NCBI GenBank assembly: GCA_037127315.1
Contig: JBBBDQ010000225.1
Coordinates: 2,757,001 to 2,821,000 of the forward strand
Origin: Ascarosepion bandense
Lineage: Eukaryota > Mollusca > Cephalopoda > Sepiida > Sepiidae
Length of the DNA stretch: 64,000 nt
Direction: 5' to 3'
A program made the translations under genes and the position numbers. The notes beneath the pieces are model-generated. The model saw only the letters and a list, made by a program, of their open reading frames with translations, made no database searches and was not told where the DNA came from. The first letter of the stretch is position 1. The number at the start of each line of letters is the position of its first letter. Of this stretch, positions 22,690 through 33,584 are shown piece by piece.

Positions 22690-23250
22690 AAAAGTATAAA
22701 ACCTGGTCAATGCTTCCATCATCCATAACTGTTACTCAGCTTAATCAACAAAGAGTTGTCCTCTGCTCATCGTTAAAGTGTAAAATTGATATTAAACAGT
22801 TCCTGGGTAGAATCATGATCAGTGATGAAAAGTGGATCTTCTAAATATTCATTAAAAACTATAAATAGTTAGCATACACTGAAAAAGGAGAATTCATTTC
22901 TAAATTAGTACTATACCTGAAAAAAGTCATGTTCTGTATCTGGTGGGATATGAAGTGCTAAACCAAAATGAACGAGTTAATGTGGAGAGATAGTGTTATT
23001 ATTATTTATTATTTTATTATTATTTTTAATAATTATTATTTAGAAGCATTGCACAAAAACTACCTCTCATTAGTTGTGTTGCTCTCAGATAAGAGCATAA
23101 TTATAAATTGCCAGAGTTACTCAGGAAAAGATTATGGCACTAAATATAGAAGTTTTATCTCATACTCCTTATTCTCCCGATCCTGCTCCATCTACCATAT
23201 TTTCAGATCATTGCAAAATTCTTTAGAAGGAAAAAAAGCTTATTAATATT
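22690..23250 (+). pseudogene. Tc1/mariner transposase fragment
   Basis: Plus-strand segments in mariner order: TVTQLNQQRVVLCSSL, GRIMISDEKWIF near 22815-22845 (a DEKW box with the DDE aspartate), LKKVMFCIWWDMK near 22918-22955, then RVTQEKIMALNIEVLSHTPY and SPDPAPS near 23110-23190, ending FRSLQNSLEGKKAY near 23245. Stops, shifts and an AT-rich insertion (22993-23040) disrupt it. Terminal repeats were not found. Confidence 0.75.
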
Positions 23251-23313
23251 GATGGGATGAAAACTGATATCTGTTTTTCCTTTCATTGAAACCTAACGAA
23301 TCTTATGAGGGAT

Positions 23314-23700
23314 CAACAATTTGCTAGATAGATTGGTGGAAACAGTGCGAGCAATGTTGTCGGATTTGAAGCTGCCTAAGAAATTTTGGGCAGAAGCTTT
23401 ATTCACTGCTTCATATGTTCGAAACCGAAGCCCAACAAATGCAGTACAAGGTATGACGCCATATGAAGTATGGAAGGGCTATAAACCTAACGTGAACCAT
23501 TTACGCATTTTTGGATGTGATGCTTTCGCCCACACACCAAAAGGATGAAAGATTTAAAATGGATTACAAAGCAAGGAAAAGTATATTCCTCGGATATGGT
23601 ATTGGTGTTAAGGAGTATATACTCTATGATATAATAAAATCAAGAGTATTCCATCTTCAACGAATCAGATTTAATTGGTGAACAGGGAAGAAAGGAAGTT
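23314..23700 (+). pseudogene. Copia integrase C-terminal part
   Basis: Reads RLVETVRAMLSDLKLPKKFW then AEALFTASYVRNRSPTNAV, MTPYEVWKGYKPNVNHLRIF and GCDAFAHTP. These are the helix after the catalytic Glu and the GKxxxV-like tail of Ty1/Copia integrases. After a shift near 23548 the frame continues through SIFLGYGIGVKEY. Confidence 0.85.
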
Positions 23701-23769
23701 GTAAACCGATCTCCAGTAGTAAGTGAATATCAAGACAGCTGTGATGATGATGATGATAACTCGCAGGAG

Positions 23770-24634
23770 GTGACAGGACCAGGAAGATCACCAAGGATTA
23801 AGAAAACACCAGATCAGTATGATGAATGGGCCTACATGGCTCATACTTTAAATGACCCATTGACAATGAAAGAAGTACTTTCTAGTCTTGAGAAAAATGA
23901 ATGGATGAAAGCAATGAAAAGTGAAATTTCTTCCTTACATACTAATAAAGTATGGGACCTTACGGAATTGCCCAGTGGACGAAAAGCTTTTGGTAGCAAG
24001 TGGGTGTTTAAACGAAAGTATAATGTTGACGGAGACATGGAACACCATAAAGCTCGACTGGTAGCTCAAGGTTTTTTTCAGAAGCACGGAATTGATTATG
24101 ACGGGACCTTCCGTCCAGTTGTCAGATATGAATCGGTGCGAACTGTTATTGCTTTAGCAGCACAGCTTGACCTGAGGCTACATCAGTTAGACATAACCAC
24201 TGCATTCTTAAATGGTGAGCTGAAGGAAGAAATTTACATGAAGCAACCAGAAGGATTTCAAGTTAAAAACAAGGAACATCTTGTCTGTAAACTGAAGCGG
24301 TGGTTTGAAACAATCACCAAGATGTTGGAATGAATCACTGGATTACCAGCTGAAAAAGATGCACTTCAAGTAGTTAGAGAATGATCCTTGCATCTACATA
24401 CAATCTTCAGGAGGAGAAATCTTTATAGCTGCTGTTTATGTTGATGATATCATTCTGGAGAGCAAGTCTCTGACACGTATCCAAGAATTTGTTAAAACAA
24501 TATCGAAAATTTTCAACGTCAAGGACTTGGGGAAACTACGTCATTTCTTAGGTGTTAAGATTGCTTATGCCGAATCAGGAAAAATATGGATAGGACAACC
24601 GGCATATACAGTAAAAGTTTTGAAAAGATTCTAA
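23770..24634 (+). pseudogene. Copia reverse transcriptase
   Basis: The 187-codon frame begins with the pre-RT region (MTGPGRSPRIKKTPDQYDEW) and includes GSKWVFKRKYNVDGDMEHHK, ARLVAQGFFQKHGIDYDGTF and LHQLDITTAFLNGELKEEIY. A shift near 24333 precedes the active-site box AAVYVDDIILESK (YVDD at 24437-24448) and KDLGKLRHFLGVKI. The final codon before 24635 is a stop in the RT thumb. Confidence 0.9.
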
Positions 24635-25395
24635 ATGGAAAATTCAAAACCTGCGTCAACTCCAGTTAATGTTGGAGCAAGATTAACCAAAGCAACTAAA
24701 GAAAGCAAGCTGGTCAACCAAGAGTTGTATCAATCAGCAGTTGAAAGCCTACTGTATCTGTTAACAAGGACACGATCTGACATTGCCTATGCTGTCGGAA
24801 ATGTTGCAAGATTCTGCTCCCAGCCTACAATGGAACACTGGAAGTCTGTAAAACATATCTTGCGTTACCAAAACAGTACACGAGGATATGGTTTATTATA
24901 TGACAAGGAGAAAGCAACCAATCTTCTGGGGTACTCAGATGCAGACTGGGCTGGTGATTTAGATGATTGCAGATCAACCTCCGGGTACTTGTTTAAATTA
25001 AGTGGAGCGGCTGTCAGCTGGAGAAGTAAGAAGCAAACCTGCGTTGCCTTATCAACAGCTGAAGCAGAATATATGGCATTGGCAAGTGCGGCAAGGAGGC
25101 AGTATTGATGCAGCGTCTTCAAGGTGATGTAATAGGGGCTTCAGTTGAACGGATACTAATATACAAGGACAATCAATCAACAATATGTATGGTAAAAAAT
25201 CCACAATATCATGGACGAGCCAAACATGTTGACATTAAGTTTCACTACATTCGGGAGCAGGTGAAAATAGGGACTATTAAACTAGAGTATTGTCAGAGCA
25301 AAGACATGATAGTTGATGTGCTGACAAAAGGACTTGTGAGCACACAATTTGTGAAGCTAAGAGAACTGTTAGGTGTTAGAAAACTGATACAGTAG
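24635..25395 (+). pseudogene. Copia RNase H domain
   Basis: The frame runs from NSKPASTPVNVGARLTK through SDADWAGDLDDCRSTSGYLF and LSTAEAEYMALASAA to a shift near 25105, then DNQSTICMVKNPQYHGRAK and HVDIKFHYIREQV, the standard Copia RNase H ending. One frameshift separates the two halves. Confidence 0.9.
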
Positions 25396-25417
25396 TCTGA
25401 CAGCAATTGAGGAGGAG

Positions 25418-25606
25418 TGTTGAATTATCAATGACTGTCAGTCTGCCAAGAGTTATCTGCTCTTAGTTTTTGTTATCTCCTCTTGTTTTTTTTTTAACAG
25501 TCCCTAATGTAAATAAAGCGTTCGCCTCGTGCATGTGTTAAGCAAAACTTCTCTATGAGGTTTTATTAAATTTGTCTTCCAGACTGAAGTATCAAGTTTA
25601 TTCAAA
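25418..25606 (+). repeat. Copia 3' LTR and polypurine tract
   Basis: A purine tract, ttgaggaggag, ends at 25417 and is followed at once by TGTTGAATTATC, the usual LTR start after the plus-strand primer. A polyadenylation-like aataaa lies at 25513. The right end is uncertain (about 25606, aaaaca) because the 5' LTR is missing for comparison. Confidence 0.6.
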
Positions 25607-25739
25607 ACAAGGTATGTTTCAATCTGATTGATTCTTGACTTTATAATTTTTAGTTTTTGTTTATTGTTATTGTTTTCATGTTTAAGTATAGTTGTGTTTT
25701 CAACTAGAGTTTTCCGGAATTGTGTATGTGGCGAGGCAT

Positions 25740-26470
25740 ATTGTTTTAAATGCCTAAAATGTTAGAAATATCGTTCAAGTGTAGTGTCAAGTGTCGTGAA
25801 AGCGAGTCTTTTGTTTTACTAACATAAATATTTAATCCGTTGGTGATACAATCTTCCAAAGGGCACTTGAATTTGTAAACTATGTTGGTTTTTTGCAAAT
25901 CGCTAACCGGGGGAGAAGAATCATTGCGAATAAGTGAGTCGGATATACTAGATTTAGAGTATATATTCATCTTGTTTATAATTTGTATGCATTTGATTAC
26001 GATATAGGAAATTAATATGTTTATGATTAGTTGAAGTAGTATTATGTTCTATTTACTTAGTATTGAGACTTCTAAGAAAGCATCGTATTTGTTCATCAAC
26101 TATATAGTTTGGAAAGCTATTATTAATAAGTGATTGTATTATATACTTTAGTTCACTGTAAAAAAATCTGTTTTGGAGATGAATTAGTTTTTGCACGATG
26201 TATTAGATTTTTTATAATTGCTATTTTGTAGCAATATGTGCATTCACTCTTGTAGTTAAGTGTACATGAATTTATGCTGGTAGTTTTTTTGTTTTTTTTT
26301 TTTTGTATGGCAAAATAGTAAATTTCGTTATTATTTGTGTTTATCAATATGTCAAGAAAGGGGATTTTGTTATTAGTATTGAGTTCATACGTGAATTTAA
26401 ATAATAATTTTTGATAAAAAGGATTTTGGAGTAGATTGAACATCGATATGTATCTTGTTTATTGATGGTG
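25740..26470 (-). pseudogene. Penelope-like element fragment (RT tail and GIY-YIG)
   Basis: Minus strand: 26443-26153 reads TYELNTNNKIPFLDILINT and SCTLNYKSECTYCYKIAIIK, the PLE RT-endonuclease connector. 25970-25746 reads KTNIVYKFKCPLEDC and LNIYVSKTKDSLSRHLTLHL, the GIY-YIG core with its catalytic Arg. The first Gly of YVGKT has become Ser. Stops separate the two parts. It is a different family from the PLE at 12.5 kb. Confidence 0.75.
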
Positions 26471-26479
26471 AAATCTGAG

Positions 26480-27290
26480 TTGAGTGCCGTTTAATTTGGG
26501 TCATCGGGGAACGGTGGAAATGAACGAAAATACATTTTTGCAAGTGAAATCGAAATAGCACTTACTAAGCAAAAGCAAATTTTTAACTGTAACGACAAAT
26601 ACTCGTGATCACTAGTGTTAAGCACATGAATGGCCTGGCTTGTGACCATCCGTTTCCTATATAAGCACGTCGTAATGCTGAAGTTGAGAGTCGGACGTCG
26701 ACCGTGAAAGCGCACGATCGTATGTGAGATCGGGATTCCCCTCTCGCTGAAGTAAGAGTGCGGACGAATTAGAAACAAGGACTTTGAGAAATATTATCGT
26801 TGCAACAGCCGCATTGAAAAAGCGCTGAGTATTTGAACAACATTCGTCGCTAGCACGACATCAATCATCCGTTCCGCACCTTTACAAGGCACGTGGTACC
26901 AGCGTTTTATTTGAGAAGAAATTACTGCGTCAAAAGTGTCTGGAGAACATTGTTGAAAAGAGTTATATCTATCTTCTGAGACGATTTAACAACAAGTGAA
27001 CCACACACGTTCTCTCTCTGTCTAGACTCCAGTGTTGTTATGCTAAACAATTTTTACTTTCTGTAACCTTTTTCTTTTTCTATTCTTTTCTTGTATATAA
27101 AAGACATTAACAGTGCAACCATCGAACAGTTGTTTGTTCTACTTTTTACGGAGATTATTTTTTTCTATTTCTTTTTGCTGTATTCTAAATGTTTAACACC
27201 GCCTCCCCCCAGCCATGTCTACATCTTCAGTCGACTGTTAACGAACAACACGTCTGCTTTCAGGATCTAATAATCATAACGTGGGCAGGA
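26480..27290 (+). other. LTR- or promoter-like segment with TATA box
   Basis: No coding frame. TATATAA at 26658-26664 and a pyrimidine-rich block with aaaagacatt near 27100 precede the 1-kb direct repeat that starts near 27298. The organisation resembles an LTR promoter plus leader, but no second copy exists in the window, so it stays unassigned. Confidence 0.3.
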
Positions 27291-27297
27291 AGTAAAT

Positions 27298-28291
27298 TTA
27301 AATTAGTGAGCCGGTTGACTGACCTGTGGATGCTCAGGGACCTACAGTCAACCCCTTGAGTTCGGTTAAGACCGAGTAGACACCTGAACCTGAAGAAGAA
27401 GACGCCGAAGGTTGAGGGGCTAGAGTGGAAGAGTTAGGTCTGGCGCACTTTGACCGGAATAGGCTCGTATCATAGAAGTGCTAGATATAAGGTCTTGTGA
27501 CCAGGATAACTCCCGAGGGACAACAGTGTTTAATATATGGACCCGAGAGGCAAGAGATAATATCTGATGAGCCAGGTACTGCTGTTGTCTTATTAGAACA
27601 CAGGCCATCTTGAACAATCTGAAATGTATAGGTTTGTTGTTAGAAGTTCATAAGTTTACCATTTCAGTTAAATATTTTTCATACTCAAGTAACAAATTTC
27701 CTTAGTTAACAAACCAGGCTCACCCTGTACAGAATCTGAAAGTCATGACATTTGGGTAAAATTAGTGAAGTTTGGGTGAGGTCATGGTTGTGGTGAGAGA
27801 AACAGTGACAGAACTTTTGTGTGTCGGCAGATGGCCTATTGGCCCACAACTGTGATGGTTGTCACCAGGGGCCTTTTTTAAGCAAATCTGGTAGTACTGA
27901 GGGTCATCTCTTTTGCCAAAAGAAATGTTCATGATTAGCTATTGTATTATTTTCATTGCAGAACTGGATGTGATGCTCAGAGCCTATGAGCAGAAAACAA
28001 AGTTTTTATTTTGTATTTTGCTTTCTTTGCATTCACATCCAACCGACATGCAGAGTGAATCAGAAAGAGAGGAGTATAACAAAATGAAATAGCTGAAATC
28101 AATATGAATAATTTCTATATAAAAAAAAATAAGTCTGATCAGTGATATGAATGATAAAGCATTTGACAAATTACAATAAACTAGATTATGAAATTTGGGG
28201 CATTTTCATCATCACATATTTATTGTTTTTTTTTTCGTTTTCTTTTTCACTACTTTGAAGAGTTCAAATAAATTGTATAATTATGCTCACA
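27298..28291 (+). repeat. Left LTR-like direct repeat of env-Ty3 copy 2
   Basis: Pairs with 37798-38792. The first ~300 bp differ by many substitutions and indels. The last ~690 bp (from about 27601) differ at about ten positions only. A candidate primer-binding site follows 14 bp later, which supports an LTR rather than duplicated host DNA. The exact left end is uncertain. Confidence 0.7.
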
Positions 28292-28304
28292 TTACTGTTA
28301 ATGG

Positions 28305-28316
28305 TGGTGCCGTGAC
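28305..28316 (+). promoter_or_regulatory. Candidate primer-binding site of env-Ty3 copy 2
   Basis: tggtgccgtgac lies just inside the left repeat and shares its core with the site at 9880-9894. A similar string also occurs within the right repeat at 38034-38046, so the boundary between LTR and leader may be more complex than drawn. Confidence 0.45.
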
Positions 28317-28696
28317 AACCAGGATTTGACCCGTGGAATTGTCATGACCGTCTGAAAGAGGAGAGAAGTTTGCATTTGTTTTTTTCCAATCGGGGCCGAG
28401 TAAGACCAGAAAGGACTCTAGCCTTCGGACTATATTGGTATGAAAGGGACATAAGGAAGAAAAGAAAACACCAACAAAAGAAGGAGGAAAAAGAAACAAA
28501 GCACGGAGCAGCGGACTCAGGTAAGTCACTTTTTTGTTTTCTTTGTTCGCTCATTGCACTTAGATCTGCCAGTAATATTGTTATCTTGTCGACTTTGTAC
28601 GCAGTTGAAGTGCCACCACCGTGTTAAATATTTTTCCTTTCGTTCTCTCGTTGGTCTCTCTTCTCGTGGGGAACTAGTAATTGACAAGACGCTAGG
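28317..28696 (+). other. Leader between primer-binding site and gag
   Basis: No retroviral domain is recognisable. The 85-codon basic frame at 28370-28627 has no recognisable product. A donor-like CAG|gtaagt stands at about 28520, which could serve a spliced env transcript as in errantiviruses; that is inference. Confidence 0.4.
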
Positions 28697-29315
28697 ATGA
28701 GCGTAGCAGGATCAGATGCCACAGATGTCCCTGGGGACGTGGGAATCCCCGAAAAAACAATGGGTTTCAGGAAGCTGATAGGTAACATGAAGCTATCTAC
28801 TTATAAAGGAAATCCTGCGGACTTGCACGAATGGATTCTGTTCATTCAAAAGAATCAAGTGATTTATGGCCTATCGGACCAAGAAATGGTACTCTTAGCT
28901 TCCGATGCCGCAGTCCAAGTGAATATGGGGGTGGTACAAAGAAAACCCGGCCCTGACGTGGACAGAGCTTAAATCCGCTCTGGTGCGGCAATACGCAAGT
29001 GAGCGTACGGCCATTGAGACAGTCAGAAAATTATTCCGGCTGCAGCAACAAGAAGGAGAGACTAATGAAGAATTGGGGGAAAGAATCGAGGGGCTAGCGG
29101 CGTTAGCTTTTCCGGAGTTAGCAACTCGAGACAATGGTTTTATTCAGGCCTTGTTGGCCGATGTGTATGTGGACGCGCTGAATGACAGGGACCTGAGGGG
29201 CGGTGTTCTGATGGGAGGACCGATTACCCTAGCCGCAACCAAAGAGGCGGCTCGGACCAGCGAACGACTCTGGGATAGAATAAGCGAAGGAACCCCTGAG
29301 AGACCAAAGTGGTGA
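28697..29315 (+). pseudogene. Ty3 gag (matrix/capsid-like part)
   Basis: The start ATG at 28697 opens a frame with KLIGNMKLSTYKGNPADLHE and a capsid-type alpha-helical region. The frame shifts near 28930-28970 (after a G-run) into 28983-29315, containing RQYASERTAIETVRKLFRLQ and EELGERIEGLAALAFPELA, the typical retrotransposon capsid dimerisation-like helices. One frameshift inactivates an otherwise clean gag. Confidence 0.7.
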
Positions 29316-29459
29316 TGAAAAAGAAGGACCGGGAGCGGATCCAGATACGGGACCCAAAAGGAGAGATGGAAGAGGACTGGCAGGCTGAGGCAGTTCCCGA
29401 TAGAAGAGCCTGGAATCTGCGTTATGGGTTTTATAAGCCCAAACCGGGCCGACATGGGC

Positions 29460-29924
29460 TGGTGAGCTAGACTTGCAAGTATGTTGGTCATCAGGCCCGC
29501 AATTGTCTGACAAACTATGGAGGCGACCTAAGGTCTCTGGGGTGAACTGCACAACCTGTGACAAGTTCGGGCACAAGGCTCGGTGGTGTACGGCAAAGGG
29601 AAACCGTAAACTGGGGATAAAGCGAGTTAATACGATGGTGCCCTTACCGAGAAGGAAAAAAACTCCGGGAAAAACTACTAAAAAAACTCCGGGAAACGCC
29701 GATGGGTCACCTGTGAAAAAGTAAAAGGCAGGGTGGCCGTAGTCCAAGTAAGACTTCTGAAATGCTGGACATGTGGTGTAGTCGGGCACTTTTCAGTTAA
29801 TTGTAAGGAGAGAAAGTGTTGGCACTGTGGAGGAGCAGGTCACCTAAGACGAAATTGTTCTCGCAGGAGAAAGATGAACCACACCAAACAGAACAACCCT
29901 AACCCGGATAGAGGGGAGAAATGA
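29460..29924 (+). pseudogene. Ty3 gag nucleocapsid with several CCHC knuckles
   Basis: Four CCHC-type knuckles are visible in changing frames: CKYVGHQARNC (about 29472-29505, first part lost), CTTCDKFGHKARWC (about 29549-29590), CWTCGVVGHFSVNC (about 29763-29804) and CWHCGGAGHLRRNC (about 29819-29860). Basic linkers lie between them. Four knuckles are more than the one or two of most Ty3 elements. Confidence 0.75.
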
Positions 29925-30089
29925 GTTACTAGTGCGAGAAAGAATAGTCATCTGGTCTATCGTCCACCCAGGAGGGCCCTTAGACAGAAGCTGGTGCCCA
30001 TAGAAAAAGGTGAACTCCAGTTGTCGGCGCCCATATCTCGGTTGTCGAGAAAGCGAGAGAAACATACGAGGAGAAAGACACAGCTATAC

Positions 30090-30175
30090 CGTTTGGCAGG
30101 GAAGGATAATACCTGTGTTGACCTGTCATCGAGGATTCCGAGGCAATTAGAGACAGAATCTGTCAGGTTGAAGCC
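30090..30175 (+). pseudogene. RNase H C-terminal stub
   Basis: YRLAGKDNTCVDLSSRIPRQ directly follows the nucleocapsid tail. It matches LAGKDNTCADLLSRIP of the minus-strand copy, which there lies at the end of RNase H. Protease, RT and most of RNase H (more than 2 kb expected) are therefore missing between about 30060 and 30095. Confidence 0.7.
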
Positions 30176-30223
30176 GGGTGTATATATAAAGCATTCCGAA
30201 TTAATGTGATCAATTCATAGGCG

Positions 30224-31460
30224 TTGAAGGAGAGACTTGGTTGGGAAGATCAAGAAACGAGTGAAACAGAGGTTGTTTCCGACCCCCACTGGAAAAAGAT
30301 TATTAGGCAAAACCAAGAGGATAGCGAGATAGCAACTATCAGACCCAGGGTAGAGGCAGGGCGTACCTCCAAATATATGGTGCACGATGGAGTATTACCT
30401 TTCAGGAAGAAATGAGAAAGTAAGTTTAAAAATGGTGATACCGGAGAAGTTGAGAGCGGAAATTTTGGATCAGTGTCATAGGATATTAAGACACCTGGGA
30501 ATTGATAAGACGTATGGATTAATAATGAGAAATTACTATTGGCCTAAGTTGTTTAATTATATTGTGAACCATGTAAAAACAAAAATGTGTAACATGCCAA
30601 GTACGGAGTCAAAGAAGTAAGGTTGCTCCAGTATTAGAAACGGATGTTCCATATTATCCATTTCAGAAAGTAAGCATGGATGTTTCCGGGCCCTATGGAA
30701 AAACACATAGAGGTAATCTTTACATAGTGAGTTTTGTGGACTGGCTGACGAATTTGCCTGAGGCATTTGCCATAGCGGATAAGAAGGCACAAATGTTGTC
30801 AGATATAATACTGAACGAAATATTTCCTAGGTATGGACCCATCCAAACAGTTGGTTACTGATAATGGGTCGGAGAATGTGAATCAGATTATGAGAGAGAC
30901 GTTGAGAGAATTAAACCTACAGCACATAACCACCTCTCCATATCACCCCCAAAGATTTCATAAGACTCTCACTGATGTGTTAGCTAAACTAGCAGAGAAT
31001 AATAGAGAAAATTGGGATTTATTCATAACCCAATTGTTAGCAGCTGTGAGATTCTCGATGAACAAGACGACAAAATTTTCCCTTTATTACTTGATCTATG
31101 GCAAGGATGTAGTCTTACCTGTAGACAATCTATTACGACCTAAGAGGAAATATTTGGGAGAGGAGCATCAGCAGTTTTAGAACAACAGCATAAAACTTTT
31201 ACGCAGGTGAGGAGGAGGGTAAGCCGAGAAAGGGCGAAACGATAGGATAAATAAAAATAGAGAAGAAGTTTCCTTCCACATGAGTGATCCAGTTTATTAT
31301 AAAGTACACCTAAGAGAAGGTAAATTGGACCAGAGGTGGAGTCCATACTATAGGATAGTGGAGCAGACGAGTCTGGTTTCCTTTGTGATATGGGACCAAT
31401 TGACCGGAAAGAGAGTGCATGCGAATGATATAAAACTAGCCGAAATAGGAGAATGAAAAG
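30224..31460 (+). pseudogene. Ty3 integrase lacking its catalytic glutamate
   Basis: H2C2 finger (30387-30620, with HRILRHLGIDKTYGLI), first Asp (30676-30730, SMDVSGPYGKTHRGNLYIVS), second Asp (about 30855-30875, LVTDNGSENVNQI) and the C-terminal tail (31270-31440, SDPVYYKVHLREGKLDQRW). At about 30953 the sequence passes from YHPQ directly to RFHKTL. The related copy has six more residues here, including the catalytic Glu. The loss is in frame. Frameshifts also occur near 30405, 30620, 30850 and 31180. Confidence 0.8.
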
Positions 31461-31933
31461 GAGCCGAAACGAAAAATTAACAGAAAAGTCTTAGGAAAAC
31501 TACGTTGGTAGAACCAGAAGGGTTAGAGACTGAGAGTGAAAGTGAAGAGAATGAGGAGACTGGAATTAGCCCTAACCTACCTTCGAAGCCTGAGGTGGGT
31601 AAACCTGGATCTCCCAGCGGACATTCTCGAGAATGAAGAGAGAGGATGAAGAGCAAATGACAGGCTGAAAAAGCACGTAGTGTTAATGAGGAATTACCAC
31701 TAAAACTGCGATTTGGTGGGGGGGCAGTGCAGCCCGAGAGCAAAGATTAAGTAAAACCAGTACAGTGGTTGTGTTGAATGAGTGACGGTCTGGTACTAAC
31801 AGTGCATTTATCATTGGCATTGGTGGATTGTGTGGAAGGGCCACATGCATGCACTGCGCTTGTGATAGTGTAGGACGGTACTTGACGTATCGCTCTAAAA
31901 TATAACCACTTGATAAAAACAATCAGAGAATAA
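31461..31933 (+). other. Integrase-env spacer
   Basis: About 31495-31630 continues the acidic integrase extension (LVEPEGLETESESEENEETG). The rest has no recognisable frame. The corresponding interval of the other copy (5311-5997) is also featureless. Confidence 0.5.
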
Positions 31934-32190
31934 TTGAGTAAGACGAACTATTCTCTCCATCTCCTTACAGACATGTACGAGAGGAAACTCGTGGTACTGA
32001 CAATGGTTGTTGTGTTAGTTAATACCTGGGAACACAGTTTGAATACCGCATTTAAGAAGACTAGCGAAGTGATTATAACTAGATCAAAGTGGTTGATAAC
32101 TATAGTGATAGACCTGCAGCCGTATGAGAAGTTACTGAGTCAGCTGAAGGTCGAAGTGGATAAACTAGGTACAGCCAGGACACAAGTATT
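31934..32190 (+). pseudogene. Env-like glycoprotein, N-terminal part (interrupted)
   Basis: A plus-strand frame with helical, charged character similar to 5310-4963 of the minus-strand copy. It ends where the nested element starts: the 4-bp duplication at 32191-32194 is followed by the inserted LTR at 32195. The remainder of the gene continues at 36887. Function (membrane fusion in infectious relatives) is inferred from family resemblance and gene position only. Confidence 0.5.
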
Positions 32191-32194
32191 ACCC

Positions 32195-32553
32195 TGTTAT
32201 GGCTTATAAAATGGCGAGTGTTCTAAAAATAGAAAAGGATAGACGCCAAGAATTCAAAATTGGGCGGCAAATAAGGAACCGTTTTTTTGGTAGGAGTAAG
32301 AAGTAGGAGTTAAGAACAGTAGTTTTGGTAGGAGATTTGAGGAGGGGAAGTCAGTTGACCACTAGAGTCCAGAAGGGATAGGCTAGTTTACTACTAGCAT
32401 CCCACAGTGAAGAGAATTTAGCTAGTCTGCTACTGTATCCACATAAAATTTAAAGGCTGTAACTTGATGTAAAAACCTAAAGTTTTATACCAAAAAATCA
32501 TTAATTCAAGTTTATGTTATCTTCTAATTATACCAAAACGAAGCAGCACAACA
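32195..32553 (+). repeat. 5' LTR of nested Ty3 element
   Basis: 359 bp, TG...CA ends, paired with 36494-36882. A candidate primer-binding site, tggtgaccccgac, starts two bases after the LTR (32555). Compared with the 3' LTR it lacks several short segments, mainly in the direct repeats around 32290-32345. Confidence 0.9.
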
Positions 32554-32669
32554 GTGGTGACCCCGACATAAGAAACAGAAAAGCAACCTCATATACAAAA
32601 TATATATATACACATATAAATGGATAAATTGAGCAGACAGGAGAGGAAACGACTGATCAAGTCAATATC

Positions 32670-33370
32670 AAGGCACCGGAATTTATGGAAACTGCTGTAA
32701 ATGGATGGTTTACGATATTAGAAGCCCAGTTTCACTTGCGAAAAGTGACATCGTCGAAAACAAAGTTTTATACAGTAATATCGTCCTTACCGACCGAAGA
32801 AGTGGGTAAACTACCAAATGCTACCCTCGCATCACAAGACTACGAGGAATTAAAACGGACTCTGATAGAAGCTCACGAACAAACAAGACCGGAGCTTCTA
32901 TTTCAGGACGACCGTCGACATATTTGCACGAAATGCTATCCGTAGCTAAACGGATAGGTATTAGCGACGACATTGTGAGATACAAATTCCTGCAGGCATT
33001 ACCGTCAACAATAGATCCAGTAATAGCCTCGCAAAAAGATTTAAACCATAACCAACTTGGCAGGTTAGCAGATGAACTGATGCCATTATTGAATAACGAT
33101 AAGGCATTTGTTGTTCAGCGACCCTTATCTACTAAGAATAACTCACAAACAAACTATAAAGGAAAATACAGCCAAGACACTTCAGTGCCACTAAATGTCA
33201 GGCCGTATCGGAATAACCAACGGACAAAAATTTGCAGAGCACATATTTATTTCGCCAATGAAGCAAAAACATGTAAACCTTGGTGTAAATGGCCCAAAAA
33301 GACCACCAACACCTACGGGAAGTGGTTCAGAAAACTAATAGGGCGAACAAGTTCAGTCCCACACTATTAG
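32670..33370 (+). pseudogene. gag of nested Ty3 element
   Basis: Two overlapping frames (32685-32945 and 32924-33370) carry APEFMETAVNGWFTILEAQF and KFYTVISSLPTEEVGKL, then LSVAKRIGISDDIVRYKFLQ and ALPSTIDPVIASQKDL. The knuckle near 33235-33295 reads CRAHIYFANEAKTCKPWCKW, the single atypical C-H-C-C knuckle of Mag-like gags. The start codon and the first frame are uncertain; a frameshift separates the halves. Confidence 0.7.
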
Positions 33371-33379
33371 AAATTACCG

Positions 33380-33560
33380 CAAAATTAGGGGCTACCAAAT
33401 TAAAATTTATTGTAGATACTGGCGCAAGTATCTCAATATTACCAACGTCTGCAGTAAATGGCATTACATTAAAACCGACTCCCATATCACTATCCACTGC
33501 AAATGTGGAGAAAATAAAATGCTACGTCAAGCGAGTTTGGAAATTGGAATACCCAGTTTA
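33380..33560 (+). pseudogene. Retropepsin of nested Ty3 element
   Basis: LKFIVDTGASISILPTSAVN (about 33400-33460) holds the DTG catalytic triad and the flap-side strand that follows. A stop (33559-33561) ends the frame before the second half of the domain, which resumes near 33585 with DITNPLLGLDFLNKFGLIVD. Confidence 0.75.
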
Positions 33561-33584
33561 AGGAGATCTTTTACTTGAACATTC

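Larger units (their letters stand above)
23314..25606 (+). mobile_element. Copia (Ty1) retrotransposon, 5' truncated
   Basis: Integrase C-terminus, RT, RNase H and a 3' LTR are present in Copia order (integrase before RT). The gag, protease, integrase core and 5' LTR are missing. Frameshifts or stops near 23548, 24333 and 24634 make it inactive, although long stretches remain open, so it is moderately young. Confidence 0.9.

Noticed and set aside
22917..22957. Possible additional APC1 exon on the minus strand (acceptor-like ggtttag, donor-like CAG|gtatag, phase compatible with 21384)
   Set aside because: The plus strand of this very stretch encodes the mariner transposase box LKKVMFCIWWDMK, so the apparent exon is antisense to a transposon fragment.
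27960..28110. Possible host exon inside the 1-kb repeat (ttcattgcag followed by ELDVMLRAYEQKTKF), duplicated at 38460
   Set aside because: It sits inside a repeat directly followed by a primer-binding site, matches no protein I recognise and ends quickly in stops. An LTR explains it better, though a profile search could reopen it.
29144..29789. Long minus-strand frames opposite gag
   Set aside because: They overlap recognisable capsid and zinc-knuckle sequence on the plus strand and have no recognisable product.
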